64,000 nt of DNA from Lethocerus indicus (lineage: Eukaryota > Arthropoda > Insecta > Hemiptera > Belostomatidae), in NCBI GenBank assembly GCA_019843655.1, contig JACDQD010000005.1:26112954-26176953 (forward strand), read 5' to 3'. Below are positions 52,856 to 64,000 of this stretch, piece by piece; positions within the stretch are counted from its first letter, which is position 1, and every line of letters begins with the position of its first letter. The notes beneath the pieces were generated by a model that worked only from the letters and a program-made list of their open reading frames with translations, searched no databases and was not told the origin of the DNA. Made by a program: the position numbers and the translations under genes.

Positions 52856-55237
52856 ATCTAATATAAACAGGCATAAAATAAATTAAAACCAAATCCAAAT
52901 ACTTTTTTGATACTTTAGGTAATAAGACTGGTCATTGAAGACATTTAAATAAAATTAGTTAAATTTCAAAAAACATAAGTTGTTATATCATGAGTTGTCA
53001 AATTTATTGTTTGATCTTAATATATTAAATTATTTTTTATTCCGGCATGACTCTGCTACTTTCTACGTCGGCACAGGTAGATAAAATAATATGCCCTATG
53101 TAAATATAACGAACGTGCTATATCAACCAAATATTTCTCACTATGGCTAAAATCGAAATCGGATTTCCCCGACCTTCCTAGACTAATGGAAAACCCATGT
53201 TATAAATTATTCATCTCTGTACGTCGCTGAACAATGCATTTTGGGGATTATGCACCGATAGATACTATGTATAGAGACGGGAATGTTTCCGCACTAAGCC
53301 ACCGTATCTGTAATCCGTCACTAAAAGAAACATTACAAATTACGCATACTTTTCACATAGTGGGCATGGTTCATAAACGGTCAGGTGGATGAACATTGCA
53401 TTGACTAATACAGATTATTTCAAGTATTAATATGCTTAACATTAATACGAGGATTGCTATCGCGCTTAACCTATTAGGATGATTTTTTGCATGTGACCTA
53501 TGCTTTGTAAATCCCAATGGGTGTATAACAGACAAGAAGAACAATAAAAGATGTGTTTATTTATTTATAGCACAATAGTTTTAAAAGAAAAATTCTAGTT
53601 GTAGAAATAGATTACTGAATAGGCGAAGAGCCATGAATGTATAATAGTTTCGAATGGGATTTAATTTTATAAAATGCGAAGAGGCAGAAATGAGGGTAAC
53701 GTTGATGGGCTTTTAAGTCCTTGTGAACTTCTCGCATAATACTATATTAAGCTTTGAGGTACAAGTTACTTGAGTCTCTCTTAAGGGGAATATCAAAAGA
53801 AATAATTGCAGTTTAGAGTTTTCGGGAATTATGTACCTATAGGGGAAGAGGGCGGCTCAACATTTATTATCTTGGCCTAGTTTTAAATTATTATTTTTAC
53901 TTTATTTACCGTTTTACTATCAACCTTAGGAACTATAGAAGGGCTGCTTTCTAGCTTTTAAAGCTAATTGCAAATATTCAAAATTTTTACGCTCACTAAA
54001 CAGTTTGAAGAGACGTTATTAATGGAGCTACTATTAAATTCCTTTGGCGATAATAGTACGGCACGGATACTGTACCGTTTATTGGTTAATAGATGCTAGC
54101 ATTTTTGAGCTAGAAGAATTATCCACAGTTTATTTATTCTAGTATAATTATTTAATAGTCAACTCCAAAACTTGGAGTGAATCATGTAAAGAGAATTCAT
54201 ACAAACGCTTTGTACAAACTGAAATAGGCACTGGAAAAAAAAAGGAAAACGGATTATGATGACAATAAATTAAAAATGTTGAATTTGAATACGCAATTAC
54301 TTCGGAAACGGTTATATCCAGGCGACTTATGATATACGCCCTAATATTATTAATTGTCTACGGACGGAAAAAATTATAGAATGGATGTTATGCCCCAAAA
54401 CGGGATACCTTTTGCTCTCCCTTGAGAAATTCAGGCCGGGCTAACGTAGAGGCTATTTTTTCGTCCTTTTATCTCTGTCGGAGTTTTAATTTCGGTTTTA
54501 TCTCCCTTGTCCGAAGACGAGATATTCTTTCCTTTGCCCGGGGAATTATACGGAGTCGTTAAGCTGAACATCAGTGACTAGTAAATTTAAAATTGTAAAA
54601 CATTTTTTTAATGTATATATTTTACACGAAATTCGAACATGTGTCGGTAAATGTTTCAATTTTGTGAACGTTTATCCCGGTAACCCATTAACTGAAATTA
54701 TCGACCTAGTTTATGATTCTTCCTACATATTTTTTTACAACTGTATTTTCCTACAACTGTACAGTACGATCAGCCAGATTGGTGTTAGGTTAGTAGTAGT
54801 AATAAATAGAGCATAATGGAGTAGATCCCCACTTGAAATCCTCCTTTTTTTTTTAAAAAATTTTACAATTTTTCCCGATTTGTACACAGAGATGAACGGA
54901 ATGGGAGGTTGTCCCGAAGTTGAATTTAAGGCGTGTTGAGTGGGACGAAGGCAAACTAGTGTTGTTGAAAATCTGGTAAACTGCACTCTACCCGGGTTTA
55001 GTTCCTTTTTTTTTCAAAGTTCATTTATCAGGTTCCGTGTCGGGTGCGGAGGCCGCCCAGATAGCTGGGAGGCTGGCTGCAGATAGCCCCACTATCACTC
55101 CAACATCCGCCCCCTTCCTTTCACCCCGCCTTCCAACTCTTCCTTTTCCACTTCCCCCAGCCTCCGCCCCTGCTTCACGTCCAGATTAGTGTTCGACTAA
55201 CCTATGTCACGATATAATTGTTCTCTTCAATTAATAC

Positions 55238-55275
55238 AGTCCCTGGTTCGAGTCCAGTTCGTGGAGAAACGCGCT
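55238..55275 (+). repeat. B-box-like tRNA relic
   Basis: CAGTCCCTGGTTCGAGTCC contains a perfect GGTTCGANNCC B box and matches 29843-29861 closely. No A box or acceptor stem can be built, so this is not a functional tRNA gene. Confidence 0.35.
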
Positions 55276-56949
55276 ACCCTTTATATGTTAATTTTTTTAA
55301 ATTCTTTTATAAGTGCTGTTTGTACATACAATTATCATAAAGCCATCCCACAAGCACTTGGTATAAATTATACTTAACCTAAATGTGTATTATAGCCTAT
55401 AAGTTTAAAAATAGTATTCAGTGAAAAATGAGCTAAATTATAATTGGTTATGTATACAATATCTTGATAATTGGGGGGCCTCCATCGGACAACAAAATTA
55501 TAGGTATATTAAAGTCCAAAATGCCAAATCAAGTTGTTAAAATGATAATTATTAACGTATATTATATATATCCGATCGATATAAATTATTTGAAAAAATA
55601 ATAAATTTGTCAAACCCCCATTTTGTCAAATTATGCATCTCCATTCGCTTCGCAGAGTCGAAAAACGCAAACCTCAATATCCCGTCATAGCCACCGAGTG
55701 GGGAACACAAAAATGAAAACACCCTCTAATTAATACACCCGAGCGGAAAAGTCAGAGAATGAGAAGGGTAAAACCTGTCCAACCTAGTATCAAATAAGCG
55801 AATGGAGGCGGAAGATGCCGTGAAAATACTGCAAACGACCGCTGACTTCAAACTTTAAATTAATATTTATAAAAATTTGATGTTTTGTAGACCGTTAAGT
55901 CTGCCAATTATGTTAGAATAAAAAAAATGACGACTAAACGAGATGGTCCAGTTCACAGCCGGTAAAATAGTCACTGCCGAATTTCAATCCCGATACAAGT
56001 CAAAGGGAATTTTTTGCCAGATGTTAGTCTATATAAACATAGGGAAAGGAAAACGCGCGAAATTTCCTCGGCCACTCTGAAAACTGATTATTTGGAAAGG
56101 CTCGGCCCGCACCGATGGTTTTACAGTGGAAGTTATGGCCGATCGGCATGCAATAAAAGGAAACTAGGCCGAGGAGCCAACTCGAAATTCGTTTAACTCG
56201 CGCGCCGGGAAACGGTGGGGGGTTGGGAGGGGGAGGAGGTTAGAAGTGGTCTTATTCAATTAGGACTCAAATGAGGAAAGTTTTTTTTTGTCAGTAAGGT
56301 GAGCGGGCTCTCTAATGCGACGCGTTTTTCCGCCCCCCTGACCACGTTAAACTCTTCACATTAGGATTAGGCCACGCTCCCCGGGGCCCCCGATGAGACC
56401 GACCCGGGCCTTTTTCAACTCTTCCCCAATCTTTTTCCCTATTTTAGAAGGGGCCAGTTATTCCCTGCAAACAACCCGAAAACAGCTGATTACACAGTAA
56501 TATTGCGTCAATTTTAATACTTAATCTTATTTTTACTCTTAGGTTCTATTATTTTTTTTCTGTATTAATAAGTGCAATGAGGTACCAATGCCTTGTTATG
56601 GGCGTTTATTAAATGATGTTTCGCTATTTCTTTTAGTTGCAATTACGACTTGTGCCAACCGCTATCTTAAAATACTTAAAATTAACATTGTCATTGTCAT
56701 TACCACAAGGTACATAAATCTTTCGGTAAGACATTTTTTGTGTACATAAATTCAAATCGAAATGTTGCTAACTTCCATTCTAAATGTAATATCATTTTTA
56801 GTAATGAGGTTATAAATGATAGTCTGAATTTCGTACCCAACAGAAAATTCACCTCTCATTTTATTTTAAAAATTATCCCTCAGGAGGTTCAGTGTATCAT
56901 TTTACTTTGGAAAATTTTCGATTGGGCCGTAATCTATGTTCGGCGGTAG

Positions 56950-57560
56950 AAAAACGGTTTGTCAAATCTAAATTCCGGCGGGTCTCTCTGCGGAGAGCCG
57001 GTGGTGGTGGTGGTGGTGCCAGGAGATAACCCCTTCGATCCGCTTTCACGTCAGCCCGCGCACAGACGTCTATTTTTTACCCTGAAAGGAATGGATCCCG
57101 CGTATGTGACTCGAGACAGATCTTTATCGTCCCGGCCCCCTATCTGGCCCGTAACGCCACAATGCTCCACTCTCCCCCACCACGGCTAAAACCAGCCACC
57201 GGCAAAACGCTCCATTATTTCTCAACATCTGTAATTTGCCGTTACTTTTTTCTCTCTCTTTCTCTATCCTCCTCTATCTTCCTTATTTTCTTTTTATCCC
57301 AAAAGTAAAAGGTATCCGTACGCCCCCCCCCGCCGGTTGACAAACCGCGGCCTCCTAATTGGGCGGCGGGGTTAAACCCGCCGGGTCGACATACGATAGT
57401 AGGGACCACGTACGGTTCACCTCGCTCGCTTCCACCCCCAGGGGGGGTAGGGCGTTTTTCGACTATTGTCGCGCGATCAAATGAGAAAACGTCGGCAAAG
57501 GGAACGCAGTCGTCCGCCCTCCGTTGAAAGGACGCCATTTTAGGAACCTTTGTGAAATCC
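56950..57560. other. GC-rich patch with GGT repeat, CT tract and C run
   Basis: In order it holds the (GGT)6 tract, a C-rich span, a pyrimidine tract at 57245-57300, an 8-10 base C run near 57323 and a CCGCC/CGGGG-rich end. Both-strand open frames are compositional and match no family. Confidence 0.5.
57000..57018. repeat. (GGT)6 trinucleotide tract
   Basis: Six GTG/GGT units inside the 56950-57560 GC-rich patch. Confidence 0.92.
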
Positions 57561-60500
57561 TAATGCCTTCCGCGGACTCCATCCCCTACCCCCTTCCCAC
57601 TATCCAGGTAAATATTTCATGCCCCAGACAATACTTTTCTTCTTATTCGCCGATAAATCTTATTTTTATTTCGCTCCTACTTGCAATTCGTATATTTTAA
57701 AGGACATTTCATTGCAAAATAACTTTTTCGGGAAGGTAATCGAAAAAGAACGACGAAAACAGCACCTTGATATCTATCGTCGAGATAAACATCTTTCTTC
57801 GTCCAAAAATTCCGTTAATATTGTGTGTATAGTTTCGAATAAAATATTGTCATAATATTTGAATGTATCCATATTGAAATATGGCGCTAGTAATACGAAC
57901 TGAGACATGTTATTACGTTTACTAATACATTACTATTTTCTGTCCAACACAGCTGAACGTTACAGTTTGTTTAAAAAAAATAACTCAAGAAAACAAATGG
58001 AAGAAAAAAGTCCGCTATTTAAAATAATCCTTTAACGACGGAGACCCACGAGGAAAAGGCAATCGGGTACCAAGTCAGACCTGGCCAATTGTTTTTCCGG
58101 AGCAATTGAGCGGTTCTCTTTGGGGGCCCCAAAGCGGGCCCCTGCTAATTTATTTCTTCAGGACCGGTTGGGAGCATTTAGTTTGCCGCCTCCCGCATAA
58201 ATCTCACCGGGTTCCGTCCCCGAGCCGGAGAAACAGTACGATTTGACTATAGCCATCGAATTTTCCAAATCCCGGCGAGAAATTTATCCAATGAAATTAG
58301 ATAATGATCTCGAACGCACTGACCATTCGTACACACCAGCCATTGCTCTTTTAAACTGGTTGCTTTAAAGGAGACGGAATGAAAATTTGTCCCATCCGGG
58401 AACCGATTTGGTGAGTACGCTGAAATTCTCCAGTACCATTCGGCATGATTGGACGATTTACCGCTATTCGGTTTACATTTATTTTTTGTGACGTTATGCA
58501 CAAAAATAATGTGCATCTTGAAAACACTTTTTAATTGTAGTTTCATTATTTGAAGAAGTATTATAAAGTTTTCATGAAGTTATGTGCGGAAATTCTGAAA
58601 TTCAGCGCCCTATTCGTATCGTTTTGTCAGATCATTGCTATGGACTATTTCTGAACAATCCGTGTATTGTGATATAACCTGAAATAGGTTAATTTACTAC
58701 CGAATGCCTCGATAAGATCGAACTATCAAAATCCTTCTGAATCTGTTCCTTCAGATCTGTCGCCTCTATTTATGAGGGTGGATCTCGACAGGAAGAAAAA
58801 CTGTCAGACAGTTATACCGGTACGCTTGTCATTTCCGTTTATTAATTCGATGCCGTTATTTCGGAGCGTTAATGGGCGAGTCTGTGAGTCCCCTGTGCCT
58901 GGCTGTCTTTTCGGAAGGAGGCAGAACGATGACTGGCGAGAGAGTTTAATTAAGCGAGAGGTCGCCAGGGGACGATATAACAAAAATTTCCTCCTCCGAT
59001 CCTATTTAATCCGACCGTTTCTTGTCTCTCGGTCTGACGGATTATTCGTCCAGGTAAACGTAGGCGTCGTTCCTTCGATTCCAATTTATTATTTATTTAT
59101 TCCGGCCCGATAACCGAACGGAAAAGTTAAACGGGACGGAGTTCGGTCGATTCCGACTGTGAAAGCATTTTGGGAAGGATAAATTACAGTAAAACCTCAA
59201 TCTGTACCGAATGCGAAACGACAATGATAATGCATCTATCATGATTATAATATTCATTTCGATAATTCTATGAGGTTCTATTTTAATCGAAATAAAATGT
59301 TATTAAACACATTTTCAATTATGAAACACAGAAATATAATTTGGTAATATAACAAGCACGGGTTATATAAGACTGTTATACAAGAGACGGTTTTCCATGA
59401 CTTTACCCAGCCATTATTAAAGGTATAACGAGTTTTATTATCTGTTCATTAAAGACATTTTTTGGACTTTTATTGGAGTAACGTAGTTTTAGGGATGCCA
59501 GATGCCAATCTAGGAGCGAAGGTGACCACTTTTATTAAAACTAAGCCATTTACAACTACGAACAGAAACGACAAAATTACCAAAAGAGAGATCTAATATC
59601 GTTTATGTAATTTACTTCGAACGCATTTTCTAGCGAAGCCAACAATTGAATTCGGTGGCATTTAATTTCTAAATTTTAATCCTAAAATTGTCTAGGCTTG
59701 ACGTTGTTCAGAGCTAGTGTTAGTTGAATGGAAAACCTAAAACGTCGTGGTTTATTTATTATTAAATTAGAATACTGTATCGTGGTCAGGCGGGGAGCTA
59801 TCATTCAAATCCGCCGTTTGATTAGGTTGAACAAGTTTATATTTAATTCCATCAATTCGATATAGCCGCTTATAACAGTGGAGAATTTCCACAATGCCGT
59901 GGGATTCGACAAATTAAGCACACGTATTAATCATATTCCCAGGATGATTTAGCCATTGTGCTATTACCTGCCATTTATCAGGATCCAAGTAAAATTAATC
60001 CTTTAGTATTATATAGTACATATATGGCAATATTAATTATATATAATATAATTTATTGAAATTGCCCTTTGTATTTGTACTCTGTTACCTATATTGTTGC
60101 CGTGATGCAGTTTCGCCTTAAAGAACTGGCAGTTCAGAACCTCGGCAAACCGCCATGGTTTTTCGGATAGGAAAATATATTTGGCTATAGACATTATTAC
60201 TTATCTCGGTGATACGCCAGCGCATTACAAGACAATCGATAACATTAATAATTTCACGCTTACTATCTCATCCTTTACACCTACGATTGTATTTGTAAAA
60301 TGCATACTGAAAATGAGAAAATAATAATTTTTGGTCGAAATTGAAAACCCCAAGCCAGGAAAGGGATTAAAGGAGATTCGTACTTGGAGGGAGTGGAATT
60401 TTTATTGAAAATATCAAACGAAATCGAGTCATTTAATCAGGGGGCCGAATAAAGAAACTTTTTTGAAAATGCGTGCGCGGCAGCTCTCTGCCATTACGAG

Positions 60501-63500
60501 CCAAAGGAGTCCCGGTCCCTTTTACGAACGGAGAACATTTACCGGCACCAAAAGTGGTGTTTAATGTCTGCCGGGTGCTTGGTTGTTCACAAACGTCATT
60601 AACAAGATTGTAACTGTTGTCTCTGCGGCAAGTTCAGCTGCAGATTCGACAAATGGCCTGTACCAAGTGTAAAGAGAGACCTCCCTCCCCACTTTCAATC
60701 CTACTCCCACCAACCAAACCGACATAGTTCCATACGTCTTTTGACTACAATTTAACCCCATCTACACATATACAAATATACACCATCATTGGTTATTGGT
60801 ATGAGACAGACATTACTTTCAATTTGAAAGAACCATTATGAAGATTCGTTGTATTGATTTCAAACATGAAATATACTTAGGATATATGCCCAAATTTATC
60901 CCTACACAGTCATCATATATTTTATAAAACGCAAATGGGTGTTTGTTTAGTTAAAAACCGGTTCAAGTACTGCTGTTCGTTTACTATAAGAGCCCATCTA
61001 TTATCATGAAGATACTATATTCGTTCTCCCATTTTTTTATACGTGAGTGTGAAATAATCGGGTTAATTATCTCCATGCTACATATATTTTTTTTTAAAAA
61101 ACAAACAAAACGAGACGCCGCCACAATAATAGAGTGTTGACAGGGCAGATAACAAGGTTTGTCGGCAACAGACAACGTCGGTGCCTCACTAATTTACTGA
61201 ACGTACGGTTTTACTGACACCGGCGAAGGGCCGACGATGAAAAAAAATTCGGTCATTAAAATTTAAGAGCCAATCGTCAACCAATATTGAGAGCGAAACT
61301 TTCACGCGTACAACGCAGACGAGTGAATGAACTAAAAAAAACCTTACCAAAGGGAGAACCCGAAAAGTGCCAAATCGACGAGTAGAAATACGCACCCGGA
61401 AATCGAAGGAATTTATTACTATAAATTAGAACGTTTGACTGGATGTTAAAAATCAGAATACGGTTTGCGGTGTGGTCTCGACGTTTAAATTTAAATGAAA
61501 TTGTAATCTAACTGAATGAAAACTGTTCAATTTCATAAGGGAGTTACGAGAACTATTAATGTTAATAAATATAAAGCAAAGAAATCACGTTGTATAAATG
61601 AGAAGGAAAATCAGTTTAATTCTAAAGTAGCCGTCAGTTGAAACAAGTTGAAGAAGAGAGGTTGGTAGACTGGTTGGTTCGACCACGGAACCGCAACATA
61701 ATAAACTTAATAAACTCCCTGTTCTGACAGTTCATGTCATGGGAACAAACCGTCTCATTCCGAACTCCTGAGGGGTTTTACGATTTATCAGATTTCCCCA
61801 GGTTGATTGTTGGCGAATAAGTAATTATTTAATTCCTTAATATTAACATGAGAGGAACCCTGTGTCACCTAATTAAAATGGTCAAGTTGCCTGTAATTCG
61901 ATATATTAATGGATATAGTATGTTGGTTTCCGAGTACATCATTATTCGCAATGCCTGCGGTTGATGGATAATCGTTCAAGTTACCTTAATGCACTTTTCC
62001 CTATAGCCTAATATTGATTAATACCTGTTCCTATCTAACATCTAACATGTTATATTATATCCCTCATTACTAAACTTGAAACGAGCTGTAGACCGTTATG
62101 AAAACAAATTCTGATTGTACTTGAATAACCTTCGGTAATGAGATAAACGTGAATTAATTTGACGCGATTATCGGAAGAAAATTTTTTCTTAAAATAATAA
62201 TGTATTATTTTCAAGGCAAAAACAAGAAACGTAACAATAGAACCGATTGATTTATGACCATCCCTTATGTACTTTGTTTAATTAAAGTATGTGTCGTAAC
62301 TTTATGTTTTTATGTTTCTCCCTATTAAATATTTATTGTAAAATAAAAAGAGAAAGAAGTGCAGGTTTTTTTATCTAGTTTAGGTTACTCGAAACAATGC
62401 AATTTTATATTGCCAATAAAGCGACCTGCAATATCGAATAGGCGAACTGGATTGAAAAAGAAAAAGTTGGATCAGGTAGAAAATCCGTGAGTGATGATGA
62501 CAGAAATAAAAGTTTGTAAAAGCCTCCGAACGCGAAAGTGCGCGGTCTGAAGGTTTATAAGTTTTTTTAATCGCGCGTGCGTTGAAGCTGAGTGACATTC
62601 AATGCTTTGTCTGCCTTAAGATAATGCCTGGAGAGATGTATAAAGGTCGGGTGCGTTATTGGAGGAAAAGTCAGGGCCTTTGATACCGCCTGGTGAGCGG
62701 GGGCTTAGAGCTGTCGTTCCATGCGATGAATCTCAATCAGGAGGCGATATGCCAATAGATGGCAACCGTTCACCGGCCCCGATTCAGATTACAAACTGCT
62801 TCACCCTATTGACTTATTCATTCGAGTCCACCACCCCCCAAAACCGTCCAACAGGGACGGGCTCTATTCACCCGGCAAACATTGTTTCCGTTTAGATACA
62901 CTTTCCCAACTTCCAGGCCGGTTGTGGACTGGGCGTAAATATTTGACAATAACCTCACAGCTTAGTCACGAACCGGCCCAAGCTTAAGAACGCATCGATT
63001 AATATATACTTTATTTGTTGAAATCAATTTTTCCACAACAATCGACCACGTTACAACAACATTCCTGAAAATATTAATGCTTTAAAAATACTTTCAACGA
63101 GTACATACGGGAAGCCCAGAAAGGCGGTGATATCATTCAATGTTTGGTAGGGTTGCTAAAGAAGCACAATCTAAATAAACTTACAATAAATAATCCGATT
63201 TTATACCCTAATGTATAACATATTACTCAAAAATAATTTTTGGGGCTATACCTGGAAAATAAAATAAAATTTTAACTTTACTAAAATAACGCGGGATATT
63301 TTTACCACAAACAATCAAATACATTAGTAATCATGTTATTGTTGAGTTTACTTATGCTAGCGCACTCAGTAGCGGTAGTGCCTTTATTGTCACTATAGTT
63401 TTTTTTAATTTCTTTTCTCCTCTCGCTGCTTGTGTTTCATGCAATAAAAATAACTAATCTAAAACTAAAAAAGAACTATAGTATTCGAAGCCCTAGCAGA

Positions 63501-64000
63501 TCACCAAAGAGGCATTCCTTTATTAAATTTAAGATTAAATGAGAAAGACCTAATTAAAGTCAAGCCGTTAATTCTTAATTAATAGACCGGTACACAGGGT
63601 GCAGTGTGCTATAAAAGCTAAATGACACAACTGAGCAACTGCAACTACTCCTAGTGGAGGGCTAACAACCTCAGATGGAGATGCCCTTAAAAAAATGGTT
63701 TGTAATAACACACGACAGAATTTTGATTAATGGAACTTCATTCTAAAGTCATTAAAAAATGAATAAATAAGATGGCTAGTTTTGATTATGACGGAAACGT
63801 ATATTATCTCTGTTTTCTTTTACAATTACGATTTATTTATTCATTCGAACATAGCAAGGAAATAGTAGACAAATTAATCCGTAGTTAAAGGCTCAAAAAA
63901 TCTTCTTTTCATTTCAGTGTCGGTGTTATTATTAACACTTTTTGTATTTTAGGCAGACAGATAGTCAGTACAGCGTAAAATTGGCTTCAGTTCAGAAGGT

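Larger units (their letters stand above)
31664..64000 (+). other. Intron downstream of exon B (5' part only, at least 32.3 kb)
   Basis: From the donor AAAG|GTACAG to the window edge I found no exon encoding the missing Ig2 strand-F motif or Ig3, and no nested gene. Contents: TA microsatellites at 31.9, 39.1 and 41.7 kb, a pyrimidine tract at 35.6 kb, a GT tract at 44.9 kb, a purine tract at 49.3 kb, hairpin-family copies at 33.9 and 52.7 kb, and a B-box-like site at 55.25 kb. GC-rich patches lie at about 33440-33720, 34480-34840, 35400-35740, 36640-36970, 37640-37760, 39530-39960, 41850-42080, 43320-43610, 44700-45170, 46200-46860, 47340-47700, 48130-48400, 49310-49640, 52190-52560, 55030-55180, 56020-56460, 56950-57560, 58030-58240, 58770-59150 and 62560-62900. 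AT-rich spans such as 31740-33430, 40260-41840, 42580-43300, 49680-50600, 51490-52130, 52860-55020, 59160-60440 and 63000-64000 hold nothing I can name. Confidence 0.75.

Noticed and set aside
55180..55275. tRNA gene
   Set aside because: Only the T-arm-like B box is present; no acceptor stem, anticodon arm or proper A box can be formed.
63905..63925. Acceptor-like TTTCATTTCAG near the window end
   Set aside because: No Ig-like open frame follows it; the sequence after it has early stops.

Overview
The window looks like a piece of a large-intron arthropod genome, most likely an insect. It has two short exons with GU-AG splice sites, no bacterial-style gene packing, and long dinucleotide microsatellites. 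AT-rich DNA alternates with patches rich in GC and CpG. The order cannot be fixed from the sequence; CpG is clearly not depleted in the GC-rich patches.

The only protein-coding gene I can support is on the + strand and runs off both ends. It is an immunoglobulin-superfamily cell-surface protein of the lachesin / DIP (Dpr-interacting protein) / IgLON type. Exon A (12330-12515, 62 codons) encodes the second half of Ig domain 1. Exon B (31471-31663, 64 codons plus 1 nt) encodes the end of Ig1, the inter-domain linker and the first half of Ig2. They join in phase 0 across an 18,955-bp intron. The signal peptide, the start of Ig1, the rest of Ig2, Ig3 and the membrane anchor must lie outside; at least 12.3 kb of intron precedes exon A and at least 32.3 kb follows exon B.

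Everything else is intron. It holds three recognisable pieces of one repeat family (11413-12122, 26761-26845, 29201-29386). The fullest copy has long inverted arms, each with a hammerhead-ribozyme-like fold (conserved-core look-alike, stem I, stem II, palindromic stem III and a GUC step), which suggests a Penelope-like retroelement relic. A second family has five dispersed copies (4504, 25681, 28043, 33899, 52738) centred on a hairpin whose base pairing survives sequence change. There are also microsatellites, two tRNA-like B-box relics, one TATA/initiator-like arrangement at about 43.4 kb, one hairpin with a loop like a rolling-circle origin at about 5.47 kb, and about forty GC-rich patches spaced roughly 1-2 kb apart. 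I found no tRNA, rRNA, CRISPR array or complete transposase or reverse transcriptase gene.
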